This document shows positions 20,080-28,760 of a DNA stretch of 64,000 bases, piece after piece. The notes under the pieces were generated by a model. That model saw only the letters and a program-made list of their open reading frames with translations, was not told the origin of the DNA and ran no database searches. Origin of the DNA: Tenacibaculum larymnensis (GTDB lineage Bacteria; Bacteroidota; Bacteroidia; Flavobacteriales; Flavobacteriaceae); the NCBI RefSeq assembly GCF_028829235.1, contig NZ_JAIWJY010000003.1, forward strand, positions 248,001 through 312,000. The letters run 5' to 3'. Both the position numbers and the translations under genes were made by a program. Every line of letters begins with the position of its first letter. The first letter of the stretch is position 1.

Positions 20080-21425
20080 TGAATTTAAAAACGATACATA
20101 ACGTTTATTTTATTGGTATTGGTGGAATAGGAATGAGTGCTATAGCTCGTTATTTTTCTGTCAATGGAAAAGTAGTAGCAGGCTACGATAAAACACCAAC
20201 ACCTATCACTAAAAGTTTAGAAGAAATAGGAATAGAAGTTCATTTTGAAGATGCTGTAAAAAATATTCCAATTTCATTTTTAAATAAAGAAAAAACATTG
20301 GTGGTGTATACACCAGCAGTTCCTAAAAATCATTTACAATTAAATTATTTTAAAGATAACGGATACACAGTCTTAAAAAGAGCAGAAGTATTAGGAGAAA
20401 TTACTAAGAATACTTTTTGTTTGGCTGTAGCGGGAACACATGGAAAAACAACAACCTCTTCAATTTTAGGGCACATTATGCAACCTGAAAAAGCTACTTC
20501 GTTTTTAGGAGGAATTGCAGAAAATTATAATTCTAATTTAATTTTAGGAGGTGATGAAGTTTCAGTTGTTGAAGCTGATGAGTTTGATCGTTCGTTTTTA
20601 AAATTATCACCAAATATAGCTTGTGTAACCTCTATGGATGCAGATCATTTAGATATCTATGGAGAAAATGAATTGTTACAGCAATCATTTAGAGATTTTG
20701 CAGGTAAAGTTTCTGATACTTTGATTGTAGCAAAAGGATTACCATTAGAAGGGTTAACTTATGCTGTAGAAGAAGCAGCGGATTATAAAGCCTATAATGT
20801 AAAAATAGAAGTAGGTAAATATGTTTTTGATGTAAAAACACCAACATCAGAAATTAAAAATATAGCATTTCATTTACCAGGAAATCATAACATGATGAAT
20901 GCTTTAGCAGCACTAGCTATTGCAGATGTATATGGAGTGTCATTAGAAAAAATTAAAAAACAGTTAGGAACTTTTAAAGGGGTACAGCGTAGATTTTCTT
21001 ATAAAATAAAAACTGAAGACGTTGTGTTGATTGATGATTATGCACATCATCCTACTGAAATAAAAGCAGTAGCGCAGTCTGTTAGAGAAATGTATCCAAA
21101 AGAAAAAGTTTTGGCTGTATTTCAACCACACTTATTTAGCAGGACTAGAGATTTTGTAGGTGATTTTGCAGAAGCATTATCATTGTTCGACGAAGTGCTA
21201 TTGTTAGATATTTATCCAGCTAGAGAATTGCCAATAAAAGGAGTTACTTCTAATTGGCTATTAGAAAAAATAACCATTGATACTAAAAAGTTAGTGTCGA
21301 AGGAAAAATTAAGCAACGAAATCATAAAGTCAGAGTCAAAAATAGTGGCAATGTTAGGTGCAGGAGATATTGGTTTATTAGTTGATGAAGTAAAAAATAA
21401 ATTAGAGGAAAAACACAAAAAATAG
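20079..21425 (+). CDS. murC: UDP-MurNAc:L-alanine ligase
   Basis: 448 aa from a GTG start formed within TAGTG at the murG stop. Motifs are GIGGIGMSAIAR (nucleotide sugar site), AGTHGKTTTSS (ATP site), EADEFDRSF and DDYAHHPTEIKA. It commits UDP-MurNAc to the peptide-stem pathway. Confidence 0.97.
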   Translation: MNLKTIHNVYFIGIGGIGMSAIARYFSVNGKVVAGYDKTPTPITKSLEEIGIEVHFEDAVKNIPISFLNKEKTLVVYTPAVPKNHLQLNYFKDNGYTVLKRAEVLGEITKNTFCLAVAGTHGKTTTSSILGHIMQPEKATSFLGGIAENYNSNLILGGDEVSVVEADEFDRSFLKLSPNIACVTSMDADHLDIYGENELLQQSFRDFAGKVSDTLIVAKGLPLEGLTYAVEEAADYKAYNVKIEVGKYVFDVKTPTSEIKNIAFHLPGNHNMMNALAALAIADVYGVSLEKIKKQLGTFKGVQRRFSYKIKTEDVVLIDDYAHHPTEIKAVAQSVREMYPKEKVLAVFQPHLFSRTRDFVGDFAEALSLFDEVLLLDIYPARELPIKGVTSNWLLEKITIDTKKLVSKEKLSNEIIKSESKIVAMLGAGDIGLLVDEVKNKLEEKHKK

Positions 21426-21426
21426 A

Positions 21427-22167
21427 ATGAAAAAATTAGCAACATATCTGTCTTTTTTCTTGCTGTTGATGTTTTTGGTGTTTTTATATGGTTTTACAAC
21501 CAATAGAAATGGAGCAAAAAAGGTAAAAAACACGGTGGTAGAGTTTGCTGCTGGAGACAATAACTTTTTGACACACAGTATGGTTGATAAATTGTTAATA
21601 CAAAATAATGAATTTGTTAAAAACCAACCAAAAAGATTGGTAGATTTACACTTTCTAGAGGCTAATGTTTCGGCGAACCCGTATGTTGAAAAAACAGCTG
21701 TGTTTTTAACCGTAGATGGGGTGTTAAAAACTACTATAAAACAACGAACACCGATAGCTCGAATTGTTGATAAAGATAAATCTTTTTATGTTGATAAGTA
21801 TGGTGTAGAAATTCCGTTATCAACAAATTTTTCAGCAAGAGTACCATTAGTTTTAGGAGTAAGGGAGCCAGAAGAAATCAAAGAATTAACAACGTTAATA
21901 AAGACCATAAATAGTAATAGTTTTTTCGCTAAAGAAATTATTGCTATTCAAAGAGACGCCCAAAACGAATACATATTTACAGTTCGTAGTGGTGATTATA
22001 AGATAATTTTTGGAGAGTTAACAGATGCTTCAATGAAGTTTAAAAAGCTAACAGCATTTTATAACAAAGCATTTAAAGACAAAACCATTAATAACTATAA
22101 AGCGATAAATGTAAAATACCACAACCAAGTTGTGTGCACAAAACAAAATCAAGATGGAAAACAATAA
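21427..22167 (+). CDS. ftsQ: FtsQ/DivIB-like division protein
   Basis: 246 aa with one N-terminal membrane segment (about residues 5-25) and a periplasmic part with POTRA-like and beta features (YVEKTAVFLTVDGVLKTTIKQRTPIARI). Position between murC and ftsA confirms it. It overlaps ftsA by 14 bp. Confidence 0.9.
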   Translation: MKKLATYLSFFLLLMFLVFLYGFTTNRNGAKKVKNTVVEFAAGDNNFLTHSMVDKLLIQNNEFVKNQPKRLVDLHFLEANVSANPYVEKTAVFLTVDGVLKTTIKQRTPIARIVDKDKSFYVDKYGVEIPLSTNFSARVPLVLGVREPEEIKELTTLIKTINSNSFFAKEIIAIQRDAQNEYIFTVRSGDYKIIFGELTDASMKFKKLTAFYNKAFKDKTINNYKAINVKYHNQVVCTKQNQDGKQ

Positions 22168-23494
22168 AATTGCAGTTGGTTTAGATATTGGTACAACCAA
22201 GATTGTTGCCATGATTGGTCGTAAAAACGAATACGGTAAGCTTGAAGTTTTAGGTATTGGTAAAGCGAAAAGTTTAGGTGTAAAGCGTGGGGTAGTTAAT
22301 AACATTACGCAAACTATTCAGTCTATTCAGCAAGCAGCTGAAGAGGCAGAAAGTATTTCAGGATATAAGATAGAGAATGTTGTAGTAGGTATTGCTGGTC
22401 AACACATACGCAGCCTTCACCATAGTGACTATATAACAAGAGAAAAGTCAGAGGAGGTAATAGATGCAACAGATATAGAAAATTTAGTAAGTCAGGTGCA
22501 TAAATTGGTTATGCTACCTGGTGAAGAAATTATTCATGTATTACCACAAGAATTTAAAGTAGATAGCCAACCAGATATAAAAGAACCTATTGGAATGTAT
22601 GGTGGAAGATTAGAAGCTAACTTTCACGTAGTAGTTGGTCAAGTATCTTCTATCCGAAATGTAGGCAGATGTATTAAAAGTGCAGGGTTAAACCTTTCTG
22701 ATATTACCCTTGAACCTTTAGCATCTGCATCAGCAGTGTTAAGTCAAGAAGAAAAAGAAGCAGGTGTAGCATTGATTGATATAGGTGGTGGAACAACAGA
22801 TTTAGCAATATTTAAAGACGGAATTATTCGTCATACAGCAGTCATTCCTTTTGGAGGTAATGTAATTACTGAAGATATTAAAGAAGGCTGTTCAATAATA
22901 GAAAAACAAGCAGAGTTATTAAAAATTAAGTTCGGTTCAGCATGGCCTGGAGAAAATAAAGAAACGGAAATAGTTTCAATTCCAGGGTTAAGAGGAAGAG
23001 AACCTAAAGAAATTACGCTTAAAAATTTATCAAAAATAATTCATGCGAGAGTTCAAGAAATTATTGAACATGTGTACCTAGAAATTAAGAACTATGGGCA
23101 TGAAACTCAAAAAGGAAAATTAATTGCAGGTATTGTACTAACAGGAGGTGGAGCTCAATTAAAACATTTACGCCAGTTAGTAGAATATATTACTGGAATG
23201 GACGTTCGTATTGGGTATCCAAATGAACACCTAGCAGGAGACTCTGATGAAGCATTGTCAAGTCCTGCATTTGCAACTGCTGTAGGGTTATTAATGGAAG
23301 GTTTACAAAAAGAAGTAGAAGAAAAAGTAGTTGTAGAAGAAGCGCCAGAGGCGTTAGTAGAAGAAGCTATTGAAGAGGAAAAAGAAATAGCAGAAGAAAT
23401 CCAAGAAGAGAAGGAACACAAAGCGAAAAAATCTAAATCGTTTTTTGATAAGTTTACTGAACGATTCAAAGAATTTTTAGATAACGCAGAGTAA
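22154..23494 (+). CDS. ftsA: Cell division protein FtsA
   Basis: 446 aa from the ATG at 22154 (MENNKIAVGLDIGTTKI), preferred because the actin-fold phosphate-1 motif follows at once. DIGGGTTDLAIF is phosphate 2 and VLTGGGAQLK the adenosine motif. A highly acidic linker (residues about 390-425) leads to a basic amphipathic C-terminal helix (KSFFDKFTERFKEFL) that would bind the membrane. It tethers FtsZ. Confidence 0.95.
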   Translation: MENNKIAVGLDIGTTKIVAMIGRKNEYGKLEVLGIGKAKSLGVKRGVVNNITQTIQSIQQAAEEAESISGYKIENVVVGIAGQHIRSLHHSDYITREKSEEVIDATDIENLVSQVHKLVMLPGEEIIHVLPQEFKVDSQPDIKEPIGMYGGRLEANFHVVVGQVSSIRNVGRCIKSAGLNLSDITLEPLASASAVLSQEEKEAGVALIDIGGGTTDLAIFKDGIIRHTAVIPFGGNVITEDIKEGCSIIEKQAELLKIKFGSAWPGENKETEIVSIPGLRGREPKEITLKNLSKIIHARVQEIIEHVYLEIKNYGHETQKGKLIAGIVLTGGGAQLKHLRQLVEYITGMDVRIGYPNEHLAGDSDEALSSPAFATAVGLLMEGLQKEVEEKVVVEEAPEALVEEAIEEEKEIAEEIQEEKEHKAKKSKSFFDKFTERFKEFLDNAE

Positions 23495-23578
23495 TTAGTA
23501 TATATAAGAATACTCCTGATTAATCCCCTAAAAAGGAGTGTAAAATTGAATAAGAATTAATAAAAAAGAAAAGTTATT

Positions 23579-25441
23579 ATGAGCGCAGAATTTGATAACA
23601 TTTCATTCGACATGCCAAAAACACAATCGAATGCCATTAAAGTAATTGGTGTTGGTGGGGGAGGAAGCAACGCAGTAAACCACATGTATAGTAAACAAAT
23701 TCACGGAGTAGATTTCGTAATTTGTAATACAGACGCACAAGCATTAGAAAACAGTCCTATACCTAATAAAGTTCAATTAGGAGCACACTTAACTTCTGGG
23801 TTAGGTGCAGGTGCTAATCCAGAAATTGGAGCACAAGCAGCGGCTGAAAGTATGCAGGAAATTCAACAAATGTTGAGTACACATACCAAAATGGTATTTA
23901 TTACCGCAGGTATGGGAGGAGGTACCGGTACAGGAGCAGCTCCAATCATTGCTAAAATTGCTAAAGATATGGACATTTTAACGGTAGGGATCGTTACTAT
24001 GCCATTTCAATTTGAAGGAAGAATGCGCTCAAAACAAGCTCAAAAAGGAATTGATGAGCTACGTAATAATGTAGACTCATTAATTGTTATCAATAATAAT
24101 AAACTGCGCGAAGTTTATGGTAACTTAGGGTTTAAAGCAGGATTCTCTAAAGCTGATGAAGTATTAGCAACAGCGGCAAAAGGTATAGCAGAGGTAATTA
24201 CACATCACTACAAACAAAATATCGATTTACATGATGCAAAAACGGTATTATCAAATAGTGGTACAGCAATTATGGGTTCTGCAAAAGAAACAGGAGCAAA
24301 CAGAGCTAAAAATGCTATTGTAAAGGCATTAGATTCACCATTGTTGAACGATAATAAAATTACAGGAGCTAAAAATGTATTGCTATTAATCGTTTCTGGA
24401 GGTAATGAAGTTACTTTAGATGAAATAGGTGAAATTAATGACTACATCCAAGATGAAGCAGGTTATGATGCCAATATTATTATGGGTATTGGAGAAGATG
24501 AATCATTAGAAGATGGAATAGCAGTAACAGTTGTAGCTACGGGTTTCGCTGCTGATCAGCAAGGGAATATTACTAATACAGAGGTAAAAAAAATAGTTCA
24601 TACTTTAGAAGATGAGCAAAAGGCAACCTATAACTTTGGAGATCAGAATATACAAACATCTCCAGCAATTGATGAGCCTATAAAAAGTATACCATCAAAT
24701 AAAGTTGTTCATGTTTTAGAGGAAGAAAAGCCTGAGCCTAAATCAGAGATTATTCCTACAACAGAAGCAATAAAAAATATTGATGTAGTATATGATGAGA
24801 TTGAAATAGAAACAGTTTCTGAAGACGATTTTATTATTACAAATATAGCTGAACCAAAAGTAGAAGAAAGAGAAGTAAAAGAGCAACCAACTCAGCAAGA
24901 TTTGTTGTTTGATTTACCATTAAACTCTTACGAAGAAATAAAACCAGCTTCTCATTTAGTTGAAACAACTAGCGAGATTAAAAATATTGAAGTAAAAGCC
25001 GAAGAAGTAAAGTATCATAAAGTTGAAAAACGTTATGTACTAGATGATTTTAGTGCACAACCAACAATTGGTAAAAGTTCTACTCCAACAATTAAGGAAG
25101 AGATAGAGGAAGAATTACAATTTGAGGTAAAATCTAAAACGCAAGAAGAAATTAATGACATAAACACTTCAAGCGAAGAAGTTTCTCCGTTAGACTTAAC
25201 AATTTCTGAATTGCAAAAAAGAGCACAAGAAAGACGTGAAAAAATGAAAGGTTTTAACTACAAGTTTAACGATCAGGTTAGTAAAAACATAGACGAGATT
25301 GAGCGTCAACCAGCTTATAAAAGATTAGGAGTAGATATTGAAGCAGGTTCTGATATTAGTAAGTCAGATACAGCATTAAATACAGATAACAACGATTTAT
25401 TACGCTCTAACAATTCGTTTTTACACGATAATGTAGATTAA
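23579..25441 (+). CDS. ftsZ: Cell division GTPase FtsZ with long C-terminal linker
   Basis: 620 aa. The GTPase part (about 1-330) has GVGGGGSNAVNHM and the tubulin signature GMGGGTGTGAAP. A charged, probably disordered linker of nearly 290 residues follows, ending in a conserved-looking tail (LLRSNNSFLHDNVD) expected to bind FtsA. The length is large even against common FtsZ (380-400 aa) but usual for flavobacteria. Confidence 0.97.
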   Translation: MSAEFDNISFDMPKTQSNAIKVIGVGGGGSNAVNHMYSKQIHGVDFVICNTDAQALENSPIPNKVQLGAHLTSGLGAGANPEIGAQAAAESMQEIQQMLSTHTKMVFITAGMGGGTGTGAAPIIAKIAKDMDILTVGIVTMPFQFEGRMRSKQAQKGIDELRNNVDSLIVINNNKLREVYGNLGFKAGFSKADEVLATAAKGIAEVITHHYKQNIDLHDAKTVLSNSGTAIMGSAKETGANRAKNAIVKALDSPLLNDNKITGAKNVLLLIVSGGNEVTLDEIGEINDYIQDEAGYDANIIMGIGEDESLEDGIAVTVVATGFAADQQGNITNTEVKKIVHTLEDEQKATYNFGDQNIQTSPAIDEPIKSIPSNKVVHVLEEEKPEPKSEIIPTTEAIKNIDVVYDEIEIETVSEDDFIITNIAEPKVEEREVKEQPTQQDLLFDLPLNSYEEIKPASHLVETTSEIKNIEVKAEEVKYHKVEKRYVLDDFSAQPTIGKSSTPTIKEEIEEELQFEVKSKTQEEINDINTSSEEVSPLDLTISELQKRAQERREKMKGFNYKFNDQVSKNIDEIERQPAYKRLGVDIEAGSDISKSDTALNTDNNDLLRSNNSFLHDNVD

Positions 25442-25463
25442 TAAAAGAATAACACTTATTTTT

Positions 25464-25489
25464 AAATCCCGATTTATCGGGATTTTTTA
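25464..25489 (+). terminator. Rho-independent terminator after ftsZ
   Basis: AAATCCCGATTTATCGGGATTTTTT forms a short GC-containing stem with a T run, between ftsZ and the YqeY-like gene, ending the division cluster. Confidence 0.85.
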
Positions 25490-25510
25490 ATACTTTAAAA
25501 ACATAAAATT

Positions 25511-25957
25511 ATGAGTTTGCAAAAACAGGTAATGGATAAAATGAAAGAAGCTATGAAGTCTAAAGATACGGTAGCTTTAACAGCTTTAAGAGCATTGAAA
25601 TCAGCATTTATGTTGGCAAATACTGAAGCAGGAGCAGGAGAATTGTCTGAAGCGGAAGAATTAAAGATTATTCAAAAACAAGTAAAACAACGTAAAGATA
25701 GTGCAGCTGTATTTACAGAACAAGGACGTAATGATTTAGCAGAACCTGAATTGGCTGAAGCAGTTGTTTTAGAACAATTTTTACCTGAAGCTTTAAGCGA
25801 AGAAGAAATTGGAAATATTGTAGAGAAAACTATTGCAGATGTTGGAGCAGATGGTATGAAGGATATGGGTAAAGTAATGGGAATTGTATCTAAACAATTG
25901 GCTGGACAAGCAGATGGAAAAACTATTTCAGCAATTGTTAAAGCTAAATTAGCTTAA
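25511..25957 (+). CDS. GatB/YqeY domain protein
   Basis: 148 aa, all helical, matching the stand-alone YqeY family: MKEAMKSKDTVALTALRALKSA, LKIIQKQVKQRKDSAAVF, EQFLPEALSEEEI and MGKVMGIVSKQLAGQADGK. Related to the tail domain of the GatB amidotransferase subunit, which contacts tRNA. Its exact function is unsettled. It lies directly before tRNA-Arg. Confidence 0.9.
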   Translation: MSLQKQVMDKMKEAMKSKDTVALTALRALKSAFMLANTEAGAGELSEAEELKIIQKQVKQRKDSAAVFTEQGRNDLAEPELAEAVVLEQFLPEALSEEEIGNIVEKTIADVGADGMKDMGKVMGIVSKQLAGQADGKTISAIVKAKLA

Positions 25958-25968
25958 CAAAATTTATA

Positions 25969-26042
25969 GACTCAGTAGTTCAACTGGATAGAACATCAGA
26001 TTTCGGCTCTGAGGGTTGGGGGTTCGAGTCCTCTCTGGGTCA
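25969..26042 (+). tRNA. tRNA-Arg (anticodon TCG)
   Basis: A full cloverleaf can be drawn: acceptor GACTCAG pairs with CTGGGTC (26035-26041), D arm GTTC/GAAC, anticodon stem TCAGA/TCTGA with loop TTTCGGC, and T loop GTTCGAGTC. Discriminator A at 26042; CCA is not encoded. Its 3' end is the integration site of the element to the right. Confidence 0.93.
26030..26041 (+). other. Left attachment site (attL) in the tRNA 3' end
   Basis: The 12-mer CCTCTCTGGGTC, spanning the T-arm and acceptor strand of tRNA-Arg, recurs exactly at 56566-56577 beside the integrase gene. Tyrosine integrases commonly use tRNA 3' ends. Confidence 0.75.
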
Positions 26043-26514
26043 CATTTAAAAATAAAACCTATTGATATTCAGTGGGTTTTGTTTTTAAGGGTAAGTATAG
26101 TGTTAAGTTTTTTTCTTTTCTCTAAAATAAAATTGCACCTTTTCTTCAACTATAAGCATCCCTTAAAGATAAAAACAATTTTACTTACTTTTTAGGAAAC
26201 CATATATAAAAGAAGTGAGGAACGAATTACTTTTTGCCATTCAAAATACTTTTTTTTACAAAAAGGTACTATAAATTAAGATTTTATATATATTAGCGTT
26301 GATAAGTATTATAATGATACTTAGAATTATCCCCCGAAATAAATCAGTTAAAATATGGCACACTTATCAATTTACTCTAAGAATTCCTTTTTCTTGATTT
26401 ATTTCTAGTATGATTCTAGTATCCAATTTAATTTAACTATTAGTATTAGCTAGTTTAAGCTACAAATTATTGATTATTATATTTACTCTAGTATTAATTT
26501 TAAATAGAGTAATT
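26043..26514. other. Left end of the element, no gene seen
   Basis: AT-rich stretch with stops in all frames. Just after the tRNA there is a weak hairpin (about 26057-26083, AAAACC.../...GGGTTTT) with T-rich flank that could terminate the tRNA transcript. Otherwise I see nothing assignable. Confidence 0.5.
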
Positions 26515-26679
26515 ATGAAAAAAGTAACTTTAATTTTAGCAGTAGTATTTTCTACATTTTTATTAACTAGTTGTACTGATGAGTCTAAAGAACTAGAAGA
26601 ATTAAACAATGAAAGTCTGGAAGTTTATAACGTCGATAGAAAGGACATTGAAAGACCAGGATCACAAGGCAGCAATTAG
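26515..26679 (+). CDS. Small putative lipoprotein
   Basis: 54 aa from the ATG at 26515. MKKVTLILAVVFSTFLLTSC is a lipoprotein signal with Cys20, followed by an acidic DESKELEELNNE stretch, which fits the acidic surface-export tag of Bacteroidota lipoproteins. Function unknown. The next gene starts inside its 3' part in another frame, so the two may be coupled. Confidence 0.6.
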   Translation: MKKVTLILAVVFSTFLLTSCTDESKELEELNNESLEVYNVDRKDIERPGSQGSN

Positions 26680-27112
26680 TATAATTGGTAGCTTTTTAGT
26701 AGCCTTGTCTGGATTAATTTTGTTTACAGACAAGGTTTTTCCTTTTGAGTTAGAAAATAAATTCGGATTTGGAAAAACTTCAACTTTTATTTGGGTTTTG
26801 AGTCAAACATTATCCCCTATCCTCTTAATAATAGCATCTGCATTTAGACCGTTTAAAACTGCATATATTATCCCTGTTTATATTTATACAATACAGTTTA
26901 TATGGATTTTCAGACCAAACATAAGATTTGATGATTATTACCTACAAACTTATGCCATTGGAACTACTATTGGTTTTTTATTAATGTTATACATTATTTA
27001 CAGGTTCAATCTAATAAAGACCAAAAGACAATTAGAAAATGAGAAATTTAAACAAGATGTTAATGAAACGATTGATTTATTAAAAAAAGATATTTTAACA
27101 AAAACAGAATAA
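26609..27112 (+). CDS. Hypothetical membrane protein, about four helices
   Basis: 167 aa. Hydrophobic segments lie near residues 22-40, 60-77, 83-100 and 115-132, followed by a charged helical tail (NLIKTKRQLENEKFKQDVNETIDLLKKDIL). The ATG at 26609 overlaps the lipoprotein gene by 71 bp; a later start is possible but would remove the first helix. Family not recognised. Confidence 0.65.
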   Translation: MKVWKFITSIERTLKDQDHKAAISIIGSFLVALSGLILFTDKVFPFELENKFGFGKTSTFIWVLSQTLSPILLIIASAFRPFKTAYIIPVYIYTIQFIWIFRPNIRFDDYYLQTYAIGTTIGFLLMLYIIYRFNLIKTKRQLENEKFKQDVNETIDLLKKDILTKTE

Positions 27113-27122
27113 ATAAATTGAA

Positions 27123-27422
27123 ATGGATATTAAAATTGAAAAAGCTAAAGAAATTAGAACACTAATAGAGAATAACACGATTGATAAAATTGCTGCTTTA
27201 AATCTTTTACAAGAGCTAGTTAATACACAAAATATTTCTATTTCTGAATTAGATGTTTACCTACACGAAATAGACAATTTAAAAAAGATTAAATTAATCA
27301 AAAACAATATTAGTAGTAGTATAATAGAGTTAGAAGAAAATAGTAATCAAATTATGGAGTTTTTAAGTTTAAATAATGACGATTTCAAAAAACTTAAACA
27401 ATTTGGATATAAATTACTATAG
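27123..27422 (+). CDS. Hypothetical helical protein
   Basis: 99 aa, hydrophilic, predicted all-helical with coiled-coil-like spacing (IELEENSNQIMEFL). It follows the membrane protein by 10 bp and converges with the XRE gene. No family recognised; may act with the membrane protein. Confidence 0.6.
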   Translation: MDIKIEKAKEIRTLIENNTIDKIAALNLLQELVNTQNISISELDVYLHEIDNLKKIKLIKNNISSSIIELEENSNQIMEFLSLNNDDFKKLKQFGYKLL

Positions 27423-27430
27423 AAAGAAAA

Positions 27431-27790
27431 TTAATCTATACTGTCCAATCTATTTTTAAGAACTTCTTTTAAAGTCTTATTTCTCTCATCTGTTCTTAGA
27501 GATTTGACCCATAAATAAAAATTTTCATACTTCATTAGTTCATCTTCATGCAGGAGAATTTTCTCTATAACATCTAAAGCATCTTTCTCAGAAAGGTTTT
27601 TAGTTTCAGAGCTGGGTTTTCTATCATATTCTTTGAATACCTTTTCTAAAATTGGGATTTTAGATTTGGGTACAACCCCACTATTCTCATAATTATAAAT
27701 TGTATTTTTACTCAAACCAACTAGTTCTCCTAATTCTTCTTGAGATAAACCAAATTTCTTTCTTAATACTTTTAAATCTGAACCGTTCAT
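27431..27790 (-). CDS. XRE-family transcriptional regulator
   Basis: 119 aa. The N-terminal HTH LRKKFGLSQEELGELVGLSKNTIYNYENSG is a classic lambda-repressor-like DNA-binding domain, followed by a helical C-terminal part for dimerisation or sensing. Paired palindromes 49 bp upstream (27839-27882) are its likely operator, overlapping a rightward promoter, so it should repress itself and the structured transcript to the right. Confidence 0.9.
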   Translation of the reverse strand: MNGSDLKVLRKKFGLSQEELGELVGLSKNTIYNYENSGVVPKSKIPILEKVFKEYDRKPSSETKNLSEKDALDVIEKILLHEDELMKYENFYLWVKSLRTDERNKTLKEVLKNRLDSID

Positions 27791-27838
27791 TAATTAGTAG
27801 CAAGTTAAAAACAACTTTCTTGTTTTTTTTAAAAAAAA

Positions 27839-27892
27839 TCACAATTTTGTGACTAAAACATTTGTAAATCACAAAATTGTGATTATATTTAC
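27839..27892 (+). promoter_or_regulatory. Twin palindromic operator with embedded promoter
   Basis: Two 14-bp palindromes of form TCACAANNTTGTGA (27839-27852 and 27869-27882) lie 30 bp apart centre to centre, three helical turns. A Bacteroidota-type promoter is embedded: TTTG at 27861-27864, a 19-bp spacer, then TATATTTAC at 27884-27892, directed rightward. The second palindrome lies between the two promoter boxes, so binding should block transcription. Confidence 0.8.
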
Positions 27893-28114
27893 ACCGTGTA
27901 ACATTTCAAATATAGGTAATTTATAGTGATTCCCTATAAAAATTAGTAGCAATAGTAGAAAAACAATAATTAAAGCAACAAGAGACTAAAAACAAAAAAC
28001 TGATTCTTAAAGACTAAATAACTCTATTTAAAACTAATACTATCTATGTTGTTAAGTCAAGGAATTTGAAAATTTGAAAGCGGGGCTTTTCTTTTGTATT
28101 AAAAAGAAAACTTT

Positions 28115-28139
28115 CTAGTCGGGGGCGACTAGGTTTTTT
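28115..28139 (+). terminator. Hairpin terminator inside the structured region
   Basis: Stem CTAGTCG (28115-28121) with CGACTAG (28126-28132), loop GGGG, followed by G and six T residues. Confidence 0.7.
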
Positions 28140-28200
28140 GAAGTTTGTGAAGGGGCTTCTTTAAACCAAAAAAATCGCTTTTTTCCCCTTAAGCGATGTC

Positions 28201-28233
28201 AACCCAAGTATTAAATACTTGGGTTGTTTTTTT
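28201..28233 (+). terminator. Strong terminator ending the structured region
   Basis: Perfect 12-bp stem AACCCAAGTATT / AATACTTGGGTT with a single-base centre and a following GTTTTTTT tract. Confidence 0.85.
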
Positions 28234-28280
28234 AATAAGAACTTTAGCCTAATGAAATTGTAAAAAGAAATAAAAAAGAT

Positions 28281-28696
28281 ATGAAAATTACTTTATTCCC
28301 TCCTATAACTAAAAAAAACTTTTAAAAACAGAGAAAGAAATTCATTATAATCTTCCTGACATATTTCGTTATTTCTACACAACAGAATCTAATGGCTTAA
28401 AAATCTATAATAAAATAATATACAGTATTTCAGAGGGTGAAAAAGAAACAAATAATCTTAAAAATGCAAATACTCCCTTAATCAGTTGTTGGTTCAAACA
28501 TAGCCCAAAAACGTTTAATAATTATTTAATAATTGGGTATTATAATAAGGTTTGCTACACATTGGATAAGCGTAATTTAGATTATAACCCTCCTATTTTT
28601 GTATGTAAAAACCCTAATTCAAAATCACAAATTATTATAGAAAAAATAGGATTAAACTTAACTGATTTTATTTATAAAATAGCGCAAACTAATTAA
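28281..28696 (+). pseudogene. Frameshifted small gene (one base short in an A8 run)
   Basis: ATG at 28281 gives MKITLFPPITKKNF and stops. One extra A in the run at 28311-28318 would join this head to a long open frame that starts KLLKTEKEIHYNLPDIF and ends KIAQTN at 28696, about 138 aa in all. Either it is a decayed gene or it relies on slippage at the A run, as two other genes of the element seem to do with A10. No family recognised. Confidence 0.6.
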
Positions 28697-28760
28697 TAAT
28701 TATATATTTATACCGTGAGTTATGCACTCAACTTGCTTTAAACTGAAAAAAGAAAATAAA

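Larger units (their letters stand above)
27899..28233 (+). ncRNA. Candidate structured non-coding RNA under XRE control
   Basis: From the promoter at 27861-27892 to the terminator at 28201-28233 there is no credible reading frame, yet the second half is packed with hairpins. These are TTTTCTTTT/AAAAGAAAA (28087-28110), CTAGTCG/CGACTAG with GGGG loop and T6 (28115-28139), GAAG/CTTC (28150-28160), ATCGCTT/AAGCGAT (28174-28197) and the last terminator. The density of stems is striking in AT-rich DNA. Expression and role are inferred; it could be a regulatory RNA or a long leader. Confidence 0.5.

Noticed and set aside
28087..28233. Hairpin-rich stretch as a CRISPR array
   Set aside because: The stems differ in sequence and spacing; there are no regular direct repeats or cas genes.
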